A stretch of DNA of 49,108 nt from the NCBI GenBank assembly GCA_018712805.1, contig DVGI01000018.1:1-49108 (forward strand), read 5' to 3'. Positions 24,865 to 33,252 of this stretch are shown in pieces. Each line of letters starts with the position of its first letter. Position 1 is the first letter of the stretch. Source of the DNA: Candidatus Fimenecus excrementavium (lineage in GTDB: Bacteria > Bacillota > Clostridia > Oscillospirales > Acutalibacteraceae). Position numbers and translations under genes: made by a program. The notes under the pieces are model-generated. The model searched no databases. It saw only the letters and a program-made list of their open reading frames with translations, and was not told where the DNA came from.

Positions 24865-25074
24865 TTAAAGATTGCGGATTTCCTCCGGCTCAATGACTTT
24901 GTATTTCCCTTCAACAATTTCATCAAGCGCGATGCTGACGGGTTTCTCAACCATGATTTCGCCGTTTTCAAGCGCTTCGTCGGAAATCTGACGTGCGCGT
25001 TTTGCAGTTGCCGTTACAAGAGAATAGCGGCTCAAATGATTTTTGAGAACATTTTTCAAATCAGGATTAAACAT
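24865..25074 (-). CDS. rpoZ: RNA polymerase omega subunit
   Basis: A 69-residue omega subunit, assisting assembly of RNA polymerase. The pattern SRYSLVTATAKRARQISD matches the conserved N-terminal helix, followed by KPVSIALDEIVEGKY. It sits 18 bases downstream of gmk, the standard gmk-rpoZ arrangement. Confidence 0.93.
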   Translation of the reverse strand: MFNPDLKNVLKNHLSRYSLVTATAKRARQISDEALENGEIMVEKPVSIALDEIVEGKYKVIEPEEIRNL

Positions 25075-25092
25075 AGCAATCTGCCTTTCTCA

Positions 25093-25653
25093 TTAGGATT
25101 CTTTATTTAAAATAGTAAGGATTTCATCGGCGGCTTCTTCCAAGCTGTCGTTGATGACAATGTAATCATAATCGCGGCTTTTTTTGATTTCATCCCGCGC
25201 GATTGTCAAACGCCGCACAAGGTCTTCTTCGTTTTCCGTGCCGCGGCGGCGAAGGCGTTTTTCTAAAATCTCCATAGAAGGCGGCATAACAAAAATCGCA
25301 ACCGCGTCCGGGTACATTTTCTTAATTTTTTCAGCGCCCTGCACTTCAATTTTCAAAATGACGGTTTTGCCTTCGGCGAGCCAGCCGTCCACCGGCTTTT
25401 TGGGCGTTCCGTACAGGTTCTTGCCGTATTTTGCAAACTCCAAAACCTCGCCGTTGTCGAGCATCGCTTCAAAATCGTCAGGCGTAATGAAATAATAATC
25501 TACGCCGTTCACTTCGCCTTCGCGGCGCTCACGCGTCGTAATCGAAATGGATTTTTGAAAATCCGGTCGCTTCTGAAAAAGAATATCCAAAAGCGTATCT
25601 TTGCCGACACCGGACGGGCCGGAAAACAAAATCAACTTACCCTCATTGCTCAT
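25093..25653 (-). CDS. gmk: Guanylate kinase
   Basis: Phosphorylates GMP to GDP. 186 residues: P-loop [17 protein letters not shown]-binding [17 protein letters not shown], and a lid region with [16 protein letters not shown]. The start overlaps the end of remA by 11 bases and has GGAGG upstream. Confidence 0.96.
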   Translation of the reverse strand: MSNEGKLILFSGPSGVGKDTLLDILFQKRPDFQKSISITTRERREGEVNGVDYYFITPDDFEAMLDNGEVLEFAKYGKNLYGTPKKPVDGWLAEGKTVILKIEVQGAEKIKKMYPDAVAIFVMPPSMEILEKRLRRRGTENEEDLVRRLTIARDEIKKSRDYDYIVINDSLEEAADEILTILNKES

Positions 25654-25909
25654 TCGCCGGTTCCTCCGCGTTTGTGTCGCCGTTAAACCGGCTCATAATG
25701 GTTTCCGCCTGCAAATAAGACAAAATCACATGGTCGCTGTCGGTAATCACCACCGCGCGCGTTCTGCGCCCTTGCGTAGCGTCAATCAGCAGCCTTTGCT
25801 CTTTTGCTTCTTGTATGAGTCGTTTGACCGGTGCGGAGTCCGGCGAAACGACGGCTAAAATCCGGCTGGCGTTTACCGCGTTGCCGAACCCAATGTTGAT
25901 AAGCTTCAT
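25643..25909 (-). CDS. remA: Extracellular matrix regulatory protein RemA (DUF370)
   Basis: An 88-residue DNA-binding protein; in B. subtilis RemA forms rings and activates biofilm-matrix and osmoprotection genes. The family start [20 protein letters not shown] and the core [19 protein letters not shown] are intact. It lies between yicC and gmk, as in Bacillus, where the gene is called ylzA. The targets in this organism cannot be read from the window. Confidence 0.93.
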   Translation of the reverse strand: MKLINIGFGNAVNASRILAVVSPDSAPVKRLIQEAKEQRLLIDATQGRRTRAVVITDSDHVILSYLQAETIMSRFNGDTNAEEPANEQ

Positions 25910-25918
25910 AAAAATTCC

Positions 25919-26797
25919 TCACTCGATATTTTGAACTTGCTCACGGATTTTTTCGACTTCTGCTTTTATCGCAATTACCCGTTTTGCAATTTCTACGTCC
26001 TGTGCTTTTGACCCGATTGTATTGGATTCCCGGTTCATTTCCTGCACAAGGAAATCGAGTTTGCGGCCGATCGGTTCGTTGGCGTTCAAAAATTCCCGAA
26101 GCTGGGAAATGTGGCTGCGCAGGCGCACCGTTTCTTCGTCCACCGCGACTTTATCGGCGAAAATTGCCGCTTCTGTCAAAAGGCGTTGTTCATCGACCTG
26201 TGTATTTTCGAGCAATTCTTCCATACGCTGACGGAGTTTTTCGTGATATTCGCGCACGGTCTGGGGCGAACGGCTTTCCACAAATGCAACATGCTCCAAA
26301 ATCGTGTCCGCTTTCGAGAGAATGTCTGCGCGCAGCTTTTCGCCTTCGGTTTCGCGCATAGTAACAAAGCGTTCCACCGCAAGTTCCGTAACCTTTTGCA
26401 CGGCGTTCCAAATTTTCTCTTCGTCTGCCGGCGCTTTGCGAAGCGTCAGAACATCGGGGAATTTCGCAATGCTGATTGCGGAATAATCCTCTTTAAGCCC
26501 AAAGGTTTCAGAAAGCGTGCGAAGCGCGTCCACATAGCCTTTGGCAAGCGATGGGTTGACAACGACCTCCATATCGCTTTCTTCCAAATTTTCAATGCTG
26601 ACGTAGCACTCCATTTTGCCGCGCGACACCCTCGCGTTCAAAAAGGATTTCAATTTTTCTTCCAAAAAGCCATATGTGCGCGGCACTTTTGCCGTAAATT
26701 CAAAATAACGGTGGTTTACGCTTTTCAGCTCAACGGTTACGGTCATGCCGTCCACAGTTTCCTGCGCACGTCCGAAACCGGTCATGCTTTTAATCAT
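25919..26797 (-). CDS. yicC: YicC/YloC-family endoribonuclease
   Basis: About 292 residues, YicC N-terminal domain (MIKSMTGFGRAQ, VELKSVNHRYFE) and the C-terminal DUF1732 part ending PIGRKLDFLVQEMNRESNTIGSK. Family members are endoribonucleases involved in small-RNA decay. I give the ATG at 26797 because homologues begin there; a GTG two codons earlier has better spacing to TAGGAG and may be the true start. It is the first gene behind the promoter at 26829-26857. Confidence 0.9.
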   Translation of the reverse strand: MIKSMTGFGRAQETVDGMTVTVELKSVNHRYFEFTAKVPRTYGFLEEKLKSFLNARVSRGKMECYVSIENLEESDMEVVVNPSLAKGYVDALRTLSETFGLKEDYSAISIAKFPDVLTLRKAPADEEKIWNAVQKVTELAVERFVTMRETEGEKLRADILSKADTILEHVAFVESRSPQTVREYHEKLRQRMEELLENTQVDEQRLLTEAAIFADKVAVDEETVRLRSHISQLREFLNANEPIGRKLDFLVQEMNRESNTIGSKAQDVEIAKRVIAIKAEVEKIREQVQNIE

Positions 26798-26828
26798 GGT
26801 CACAATCGCTCCTAAAATTTGTCATTAT

Positions 26829-26857
26829 ATTTTACTATTATTCGAGCAATCTGTCAA
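26829..26857 (-). promoter_or_regulatory. Promoter of the yicC-to-spoVM array
   Basis: TTGACA, 17-base spacer, TAAAAT on the minus strand, about 30 bases before yicC; the -35 overlaps the last bases of the preceding gene. It is the best promoter I see for the array of sixteen co-directional genes that runs to spoVM. Confidence 0.75.
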
Positions 26858-27246
26858 CTGCCGGGCGTGTCGGAATGCTTACAGCAGCTCCCTTTTAAAA
26901 GTTCGGGGATTTCGCCGCGAAATACACCGTTTTCTTCGGAAAACCCGAGCATTTTGAGGACATCGGCGATTTGGACTATTGAACAGGACGCAAGGTAAGC
27001 CCCGCGGTTTGCCGCGAAATTGAGTGCGGCGCGCACAAGTCCTTCCGTCACCAGCTTGTCCGCACCGGTTTGCACAAGTTCAGAAATGGTGCAGGTGTAC
27101 CCTGTTACTTCGACAAGGCACTTACCTAAAATCGCATCATCCTCTAATGCGACGTATGCGCAAACGGTTTTTTCACCTGTCAAATCCGCGTGCGGAAACA
27201 TCGTGTAAATGTCCTGCCTGTCCAAATAAGGCTTATAAAAAATCAT
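26854..27246 (-). CDS. GNAT-like protein with C-terminal Cys-Cys
   Basis: A 130-residue protein resembling short clostridial GNAT-fold N-acetyltransferases: a beta-strand segment AYVALEDDAILGKCLVEVTG, a TISELV segment, then GLVRAALNFAANRGAYLASC and LKMLGFSEENGVF, typical of the C-terminal half of the fold. No strong acetyl-CoA Q/RxxGxA motif is visible, so catalytic activity is uncertain. It ends in LLKGSCCKHSDTPGS, a double cysteine of unknown meaning. Placed 3 bases after rluB on the same strand. Confidence 0.6.
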   Translation of the reverse strand: MIFYKPYLDRQDIYTMFPHADLTGEKTVCAYVALEDDAILGKCLVEVTGYTCTISELVQTGADKLVTEGLVRAALNFAANRGAYLASCSIVQIADVLKMLGFSEENGVFRGEIPELLKGSCCKHSDTPGS

Positions 27247-27249
27247 GAT

Positions 27250-27990
27250 TTACTTCCTTTGTGTCATCTGCGCGGCGACCATTAAGCCGTGTACTTCATC
27301 TTCGGTCAGTTCCCGATGTTCCCCGGGTTTTAACATGCCGAGCTTTACGGAACCGATTTTCGTACGTTTTAACCTTGCAACTTCAAGGCCTAATGCCTCG
27401 CACATTTTACGAATCTGGCGGTTTCTGCCCTCATAAATGACAATTTCAAGAACTGTCCGGTTGGGGTCGTGCTGCAAGATCCGTACTTCCGCCGGAAGCG
27501 TCATGCGCCCGTCGATTTCGACGCCGTTTTCAAGTGCCGCGACCTGTTCTTTGGTCACGTCAGCGTGCACGGTCACCCGATACGTTTTAGAGACGTGCTT
27601 TGACGGGTGCATCAGCGCATTGGCAAACGCACCGTCATTGGTAAGCAATAAAAGTCCCTCCGATTCGCGGTCCAGCCGACCGACCGGGTAAACACGCTGC
27701 GGTACATCCTCAATTAACTGTGCAACACATTTACGGTCCATTTCGTCGTGCATGGTCGTAATGAACCCGCGCGGCTTGTGGAGCATAATGTACGTATATT
27801 TTTTGGTGCACACAACCTTTTTGCCGGCAACGGTCACCTTGTCTTTTTTCGGGTCGACTTTATCGCCGATTTGCGCAGGTTTCCCGTTGACGCGCACTTT
27901 GCCGGCGGCAATCAGTTCTTCAGATTTTCTGCGGGAAGCAATACCGCTGTCCGCCATATATTTTTGCAGTCTGACTTTGTTATCCGTCAT
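27250..27990 (-). CDS. rluB: 23S rRNA pseudouridine synthase, RluB type
   Basis: A 246-residue RsuA/RluB-family synthase. N-terminal S4 domain (VRLQKYMADSGIASRRKSE) and catalytic domain with the GRLD aspartate in YPVGRLDRESEGLLLLTNDG, then EGRNRQIRKMCEALG. RluB modifies U2605 of 23S rRNA in E. coli; the specific target here is inferred. Lies 3 bases after dacF. Its neighbour scpB, a few genes upstream, is a usual partner in Firmicutes. Confidence 0.92.
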   Translation of the reverse strand: MTDNKVRLQKYMADSGIASRRKSEELIAAGKVRVNGKPAQIGDKVDPKKDKVTVAGKKVVCTKKYTYIMLHKPRGFITTMHDEMDRKCVAQLIEDVPQRVYPVGRLDRESEGLLLLTNDGAFANALMHPSKHVSKTYRVTVHADVTKEQVAALENGVEIDGRMTLPAEVRILQHDPNRTVLEIVIYEGRNRQIRKMCEALGLEVARLKRTKIGSVKLGMLKPGEHRELTEDEVHGLMVAAQMTQRK

Positions 27991-27993
27991 AAA

Positions 27994-29139
27994 TTACTCC
28001 TGTTTAAAAAACGACCAAATCCTGTGAAACAGGGATTGTTTTGGACTTTCCGTGTTTTCCATCGTGACAGCGCCCACCGATTGTGTGGAAACAAGCGGGA
28101 CTTGCGCGACAACTTTTCCGTTATATGTATAGCAAACACTTCCGACCGTCTCCCCTTTTTCCACCGGGGCATACAAGAAATGCTTCAAATAGGCTTGCGC
28201 CTGCACGTTTGCCGTATCTCCGGCTGCCGGAAATCTCGGCGCATACGCCGTCGTCGCTGTAACCGTTTTAGCATCTCCGCCGACAACCTTTACAGATAAA
28301 TCCCCCTGCAAGGCAGACGCGTCACAAAGCTTCACCACGGAAAAGCCATAATCCAATAGCTTTTTGTGGTCATTCCAGTCGTCCGGCGCGTTGAGTGTCA
28401 CGGCAATCAGCGTTACGCCGTCGCGCTCTGCCGCAGAGACAAGGCAGCGGCCGCTTTTCTTGGTAAATCCGGTCTTAACGCCGATTGCGCCCTCGTAACT
28501 TGACAACAGCCTGTTATGGTTATAAAGCGTGCGCGCATAAGGCGGGTTGCCGTAATAAACACGCTCGCTTTTCTCGGAGCAGATGCTTCGAAACTTCGGA
28601 TTTTCCAAAGCATAAGCGGTCAAAAGCGCCATATCATACGCCGTGGAATAATGGGAATCGGTATCCAATCCCGACACGGAATCGAAATGTGTGTTCTTCA
28701 TGCCGATTTCCGCCGCTTTTTGGTTCATCAGTTCCAAGAACTGTGCCTGCCCGCCGGCTACGGCATACGCCGTGACGTTGGCAGCATCGTTCCCGGATTC
28801 CAAAAGCATCCCGGAAATGAGCGTCCGCACCGAAATCAAGTCATCCGGCAAAAGACCGATGGAGGTGCCCTCCGCCGCCACCATATCGGACGTCACCTTG
28901 ATTTGCTGTTCCCACAGTCCGCTTTCAAGCGCCAAGAGTGAGGTCATTATCTTCGTGGTGCTCGCCATGGAAAGCTGTTCGTTTTCATTTTCAGCATAAA
29001 GCACTTCGCGCGTGTCCGCAAGCATTAAAACGCAAGCTTTTGCGGAAATGCCCTGCGGCGATGCCGCGAACACGGGCAGAGAAAGCGAAAGCAAAAGAAT
29101 TAAAACCGTGCACACACGGAAAAATAGGCTTCTATACAA
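27994..29139 (-). CDS. dacF: D-alanyl-D-alanine carboxypeptidase, DacF type
   Basis: A low-molecular-weight penicillin-binding protein that trims the last D-Ala from peptidoglycan stems. A signal peptide (LFFRVCTVLILLLSLSLPVFA) precedes the S11 peptidase domain with SMASTTKIMT (SxxK), SGNDAA (SxN) and VKTGFTKKSGR (KTG), then the C-terminal beta domain and an amphipathic end SLFHRIWSFFKQE for membrane attachment. I chose the TTG at 29137-29139, 5 bases after GGCAGGTGG; a GTG three codons upstream falls inside that site. The binding site lies in a stable hairpin. Synteny with ytfJ and scpA-scpB suggests the sporulation-linked DacF rather than DacA. Confidence 0.88.
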   Translation of the reverse strand: MYRSLFFRVCTVLILLLSLSLPVFAASPQGISAKACVLMLADTREVLYAENENEQLSMASTTKIMTSLLALESGLWEQQIKVTSDMVAAEGTSIGLLPDDLISVRTLISGMLLESGNDAANVTAYAVAGGQAQFLELMNQKAAEIGMKNTHFDSVSGLDTDSHYSTAYDMALLTAYALENPKFRSICSEKSERVYYGNPPYARTLYNHNRLLSSYEGAIGVKTGFTKKSGRCLVSAAERDGVTLIAVTLNAPDDWNDHKKLLDYGFSVVKLCDASALQGDLSVKVVGGDAKTVTATTAYAPRFPAAGDTANVQAQAYLKHFLYAPVEKGETVGSVCYTYNGKVVAQVPLVSTQSVGAVTMENTESPKQSLFHRIWSFFKQE

Positions 29140-29143
29140 ATCA

Positions 29144-29176
29144 ACCACCTGCCATATATTAAAATATGCAGGCGGT
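29144..29176 (-). promoter_or_regulatory. Hairpin covering the dacF ribosome binding site
   Basis: In the minus-strand RNA ACCGCCTGC-ATAT pairs with ATAT-G-GCAGGTGGT (one G-U, one bulge) around a TTTA loop. The 3' arm contains the GGCAGGTGG that serves as the dacF SD sequence. There is no T tract after it, so it does not look like an ordinary terminator of ytfJ. Possible translation control. Confidence 0.45.
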
Positions 29177-29196
29177 GATTTGATTATTAGAGAAGT

Positions 29197-29640
29197 TTAT
29201 TTTGTGAGTTCGTCCATAGCGGCAGACACCATTGCGTCGGCAGCTTTCTGTTCTTCGTTTTGTGCTTTTTCTTTCTTGGCTTTGTTCACCACGGAAGTAA
29301 CCTTATCGAACATTTCGGGCACCAAGTTGACAACACGTTCAGCCGCATTATCAAACGCAGTGATGTGTTTAATCGTGACTTCACCGTCGGAAATGACTAA
29401 GAAAGCGACCGGAGTAATGGTTACGCCGGCGCCACCGCCGCCGCCAAAAATCTCTTTGTTGGTCTTGGACGGAAAATCGGAACCGCCGGAAGCAAAGCCG
29501 TAAGTAACCTTAGACACCGGAATAATTGTAATGCCGCCGTCAAGATTCATCGGCTCACCGATGATTGTGCTGACATTGACGAGGTTTTTAACCTTTTCAA
29601 TGGTTGTTTCCAAAATGCCTGCTGCTGATTGTTCTTTCAT
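29197..29640 (-). CDS. ytfJ: Spore protein YtfJ (GerW family)
   Basis: A 147-residue GerW/YtfJ-family sporulation protein. Family marks: VKNLVNVSTIIGEPM, the segment DGGITIIPVSKVTYGFASGG, and the glycine-rich GGGGGAGVTITPVAFLVI. In Bacillus, GerW is needed for L-alanine germination. The ATG overlaps the end of the DUF2953 gene by 4 bases, as in the conserved ytfI-ytfJ pair of Bacillus, with the DUF2953 protein in the ytfI position. Confidence 0.9.
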   Translation of the reverse strand: MKEQSAAGILETTIEKVKNLVNVSTIIGEPMNLDGGITIIPVSKVTYGFASGGSDFPSKTNKEIFGGGGGAGVTITPVAFLVISDGEVTIKHITAFDNAAERVVNLVPEMFDKVTSVVNKAKKEKAQNEEQKAADAMVSAAMDELTK

Positions 29641-30326
29641 TGGGTTGCACCACCTTGTAAGTTTTGAGTTTCTTTATTAGATTGCGGTTCTTTGGCTTTT
29701 GCTTTAAAAATTTTAAGAACCACTTTAAACAACAAACGGAACACGAGAACGATGCCGGCGTTGATTAAAAACAACGGCCGAATCGAAATCGCCGCGGAGA
29801 ACTGCGCGCTGCTGAATGTGCCGATAAAATCCGGCTCAATTTCTACATCATATTTTCGAACGTTTAAGTTCGAGCAAATAAAGCCCATCGCCGGAAACAC
29901 GTCCTGACAAGTCTCACCGTATTCAATCGCGGTTTTTGCGGCATCGTGGTTGTGGGAAACGACAACCCACAAAAACAGCTCGTCAATAATCAGATGCTTT
30001 TTGACGCTTTTCATCATCGAACCGACCGCGTCCGCAGAATCTCGAACCAACTGTTTCACGCCGTCAAAGCCTTGATTTTCATAAAAGGTTTTAAAGGGGT
30101 TCGGTTTCTTTTCTGTTTGTGGTTCCTCGGGCGGCTTTTCTTTTTGCGGTTTCTCTTTTTTGGGCTTTTTCTCTTTCTTTTGCATCGGATAAATGTCAAA
30201 ATGCAGGAACAGCCAACGAAGCCGCAGCTTAAAGCTGTCAAAGTACTCCGCTTCTATTCGGACTTTCACCGAAAGCAAGAGCACAATCAACGCAATAATG
30301 CCGAGGATTATGTATAATGCAAGCAA
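29637..30326 (-). CDS. DUF2953 membrane-anchored protein (YtfI-like)
   Basis: A 229-residue protein with an N-terminal membrane helix (LALYIILGIIALIVLLLSV), a highly charged Lys/Glu/Pro segment (about residues 52-80, KKEKKPKKEKPQKEKPPEEP), and a C-terminal domain with another hydrophobic helix (about 175-195). The DUF2953 family sits beside ytfJ in many spore formers and is presumed to be a sporulation protein. The start is a TTG directly after a very strong site (AAAGGAGGTGG). Confidence 0.82.
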   Translation of the reverse strand: MLALYIILGIIALIVLLLSVKVRIEAEYFDSFKLRLRWLFLHFDIYPMQKKEKKPKKEKPQKEKPPEEPQTEKKPNPFKTFYENQGFDGVKQLVRDSADAVGSMMKSVKKHLIIDELFLWVVVSHNHDAAKTAIEYGETCQDVFPAMGFICSNLNVRKYDVEIEPDFIGTFSSAQFSAAISIRPLFLINAGIVLVFRLLFKVVLKIFKAKAKEPQSNKETQNLQGGATQ

Positions 30327-30357
30327 CCGACCACCTCCTTTTTGGAAGTTTCAAATT

Positions 30358-30966
30358 TTATTCTCCCGGGTTATTTTCTTTTTCTTCGCCCGTTTCTTCA
30401 CTTTCCGCTTCTTTTGCTTCTTCCATCACCGCTTCAATAGATTTTTCCGCGTCATGATTGGGAAGTTCGGGAAGTTCATCTAAAGACGACACCGAGAAAC
30501 AGCGTAAAAATTCAGGTGTAGTACCGTAAAGCAACGGTCGCCCGGGCAAATCCAGCCGCCCTTTTTCTTCAATCAGCTGTTTTTGGCAAAGCGTAGCGAT
30601 TACACCGGAGCAATCCACGCCGCGCACCTGCTCGACAAAGGATTTTGTCACCGGTTGATTGTATGCAATTACCGCAAGGACTTCAAACGCCGCTTGTGAA
30701 AGCGGTGCGTTTCGTTTAATTTCCAAAACATTACGAATCTGCGGGGCAAATTCGGTTCTCGAGGAAAGCTGATATTTTGTGCCGAGCTTTAAAAGGCAAA
30801 TCCCGCTGCCGCGTTCATCCAAAGAAGCGGCAAGGTTCAAAAGCACCTGTTCGGCGCTTTCCTCTTCTATTTCAAGCGCTTGGGCAAGCCTGGAAAGCTC
30901 CAAAGGCTCACCTGCGGCAAATAAGATTGCTTCTGCCGCCGCTTGTAATTCATTTGCACTAACCAT
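30358..30966 (-). CDS. scpB: Segregation and condensation protein B
   Basis: The second kleisin-associated subunit of the SMC-ScpAB condensin. 202 residues: two winged-helix domains (ELQAAAEAILFAAGEPL; LSQAAFEVLAVIAYNQPVTK and FVEQVRGVDCSGVIATL) and an acidic tail rich in Glu. It starts 3 bases after the scpA stop, as usual. Confidence 0.94.
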   Translation of the reverse strand: MVSANELQAAAEAILFAAGEPLELSRLAQALEIEEESAEQVLLNLAASLDERGSGICLLKLGTKYQLSSRTEFAPQIRNVLEIKRNAPLSQAAFEVLAVIAYNQPVTKSFVEQVRGVDCSGVIATLCQKQLIEEKGRLDLPGRPLLYGTTPEFLRCFSVSSLDELPELPNHDAEKSIEAVMEEAKEAESEETGEEKENNPGE

Positions 30967-30969
30967 GTA

Positions 30970-31707
30970 TTACTCCCATTCCTGCGAACCGAAATCGTCA
31001 AAATTATCGGTTAAAAGCTCCACGCGCATCGCGTCGCCGTCGCCGTCCAAATAGACCTTTTTGGTTTTGGCAAGCTCCAAAACCGCCAAAAAGGTGGCAA
31101 TCATATCGGAGCGTGACTGCGCATCGGTAAACAGCGCACGAAACTTTTGTTTTTTGCCTTTTTTGAGTTTTTGGTAAATTGATTGGATTTTCGACTGCAC
31201 CGAAACGATTTTCGTCGCCACAATGCCTTTAAACGCTTCAATCGGCGGCGGCAGTTTCCGCAGCTTTTTGCCGACGACGTTTAAATAGGCTCGAACCAGT
31301 TCCCCGGGCTCGTGCAGTCGTGTATAGGTTTGGTCCACTTCAATCTCCGCCGGTTCACGGACAAAATGGTTGAAGCCGTCTGTATGTTGGGCAAGTTTTC
31401 CCGCCATAATTTGGCAGTCGCGATATTCCAAAAGTTCGCCGGTCAGTTCTTTTTTTAACTCTTCCGCCTCTTCGTAAACGGGCAGAAGCGAAACCGTTTT
31501 GATATAGACAAGCCGCGCCGCCATTTCCAAAAACTCACTGGCAACATACATGTCTTCTTCCTGCATGCGTTTGACATAGTCCACGTATTGCGTGACAAGT
31601 TCGATAATCGGAATATCGTAAATATTCAGTTTGTGTTTGGAAATCAGATGTAAAAGCAGGTCCATCGGTCCTTCAAAAACATCTAATTTATAAGAAATTG
31701 CTTCCAT
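30970..31707 (-). CDS. scpA: Segregation and condensation protein A
   Basis: The kleisin subunit bridging SMC heads, needed for chromosome compaction and segregation. 245 residues, N-terminal helical domain YKLDVFEGPMDLLLHLI and IPIIELVTQYVDYV, a middle linker, and a C-terminal winged helix ending VYLDGDGDAMRVELL. Adjacent scpB completes the complex; smc itself is not in the window. Confidence 0.94.
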   Translation of the reverse strand: MEAISYKLDVFEGPMDLLLHLISKHKLNIYDIPIIELVTQYVDYVKRMQEEDMYVASEFLEMAARLVYIKTVSLLPVYEEAEELKKELTGELLEYRDCQIMAGKLAQHTDGFNHFVREPAEIEVDQTYTRLHEPGELVRAYLNVVGKKLRKLPPPIEAFKGIVATKIVSVQSKIQSIYQKLKKGKKQKFRALFTDAQSRSDMIATFLAVLELAKTKKVYLDGDGDAMRVELLTDNFDDFGSQEWE

Positions 31708-31722
31708 TTCACGCCACGCTTC

Positions 31723-32385
31723 TTATCGGAACGGAAAGCCGAGGACGGCATCCATTCCGTTGTAAATCACATTTTCTAAATAGGCAAGCGGCCTGTCTAA
31801 AACGCCGAAAAAAATCAGCGCGAACACCAAAAGGATAATATAGCGTTCATACCGCATGTATTTAAAATAATATTTGGACGGAATTAAAAGCTGCAAAATG
31901 CGCGATCCGTCGAGCGGCGGAATCGGAATCAGGTTGAAAACCGCAAGGCCGATATTGATAATTGCCGCAAACATAAAGAAATAATAAAATGCAAATGCAA
32001 TAAAATTTTGCAGGGCAAAAAGTGAAACAACGTTTTTCAGCAGAATAAACACAGCCGCCATTAACAGGTTGGAAATCGGCCCGGCAACCGCGGTGATTGC
32101 CATGCCGGCTTTCGGATTTTTAAAATTGCGCGGGTTGACAGACACCGGCTTTGCGTAACCGAAACCGACCAAAAGAATCATCAGCGCACCGATCCAGTCG
32201 ATGTGCGCCATGGGGTTAAGCGTCAAGCGTCCCGAAAGCCGCGGCGTCGGGTCGCCGAGCTTGGTTGCCACCAGCGCGTGGGCATATTCATGAACAGGCA
32301 TTGTGCAAAACACAACAAACACGGCCGCAAACAGCGCAATAATCGTTTGCGCGGAAAAGCCGTCTCGAAGAACATTAAAAAGCAT
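31723..32385 (-). CDS. Site-2 protease family membrane protein (M50)
   Basis: A 220-residue intramembrane metalloprotease of the YwhC-like M50 group. The zinc motif is VHEYAHAL (HExxH, about residues 32-36) in the first membrane region; the second catalytic motif is NLIPIPPLDGSR near residue 153. About five hydrophobic segments. No PDZ or CBS domain. Substrate unknown. Its place beside scpA-scpB is frequent in Firmicutes. Confidence 0.9.
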   Translation of the reverse strand: MLFNVLRDGFSAQTIIALFAAVFVVFCTMPVHEYAHALVATKLGDPTPRLSGRLTLNPMAHIDWIGALMILLVGFGYAKPVSVNPRNFKNPKAGMAITAVAGPISNLLMAAVFILLKNVVSLFALQNFIAFAFYYFFMFAAIINIGLAVFNLIPIPPLDGSRILQLLIPSKYYFKYMRYERYIILLVFALIFFGVLDRPLAYLENVIYNGMDAVLGFPFR

Positions 32386-32415
32386 AAGAAACTCCTAAAT
32401 GCATTTGAATATTTA

Positions 32416-33252
32416 TTATACCGTTATATGGACAAATCTGTCAATATTATTGAAATCATAAATTATTTCTTGTGCGGCACTTTTTCCTCGGAAAAGCGAC
32501 ACAATCGCCTCTCCCTGTCCGTCACCGCACTCAAAAAACGCTTCCCCGCCCGAATTTAACACACGAAGCCAGTTTTCGGCGATTGCGCGATAAAAACGCA
32601 GGCCGTCTTTCCCGCCTGCCAAAGCGATTTCCGGCTCAAAACGGACTTCATTTTGCAAAGCGGGCATTTCTCCGTCCGGTACATAAGGCGGATTGGAAAG
32701 CAAAAGGTCGGCGTGAATATCCGGTAACGCGTCACTTAACGCGTCCGCTTTTAAAATTTCCGCATTTTTCACGCCCAATGCATTTAAATTCTTTTGAAGA
32801 TAACCAAGCGCCCCGTCATATTTTTCAATCAGCCACACGAAGCAATCCGGGTTTTCGAGCGCCACGGTAAGACCGATACAACCGCTTCCGGCGCAAAGGT
32901 CAATCACAGTTTTCATATGCTTTTCCCGAATGGTTTTAACGGCAAATTCCACCAACTGTTCGGTTTCCGGCCGCGGAATCAAAACGCCTTTGCCGACAAA
33001 GAAGTCCCTGCCGTAAAACGGCCAAACCCCTAAAATATATTGCAACGGTTCCCCCGAACACCTGCGACGGATAAGCCTTGAAAACTTTTCCGTTTTTTCT
33101 TCGTCCGCCTCGTCTTCGGCGTGCGTAATTCGCCAAGCGTGGGACGCTTGGAAGGCTTCCGAAAACAGGCAGCCGCAGTCAAATGCCGCGTCTTCAGTTC
33201 CGGCTGTTTGCAACGCCGTCAGTCCGTTTTGAAAAACTTGTGAGACCGTCAT
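32416..33252 (-). CDS. prmC: Release factor glutamine methyltransferase PrmC
   Basis: Methylates the GGQ glutamine of RF1/RF2. 278 residues; helical N-terminal domain with EPLQYILGVWPFYGR, SAM motif VIDLCAGSGCIGLTVAL and the catalytic LLLSNPPYVPDGEM. The ATG shares its first base with the DUF1385 stop (TGATG), showing translational coupling. prfA is not next to it in the window. Confidence 0.93.
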   Translation of the reverse strand: MTVSQVFQNGLTALQTAGTEDAAFDCGCLFSEAFQASHAWRITHAEDEADEEKTEKFSRLIRRRCSGEPLQYILGVWPFYGRDFFVGKGVLIPRPETEQLVEFAVKTIREKHMKTVIDLCAGSGCIGLTVALENPDCFVWLIEKYDGALGYLQKNLNALGVKNAEILKADALSDALPDIHADLLLSNPPYVPDGEMPALQNEVRFEPEIALAGGKDGLRFYRAIAENWLRVLNSGGEAFFECGDGQGEAIVSLFRGKSAAQEIIYDFNNIDRFVHITV

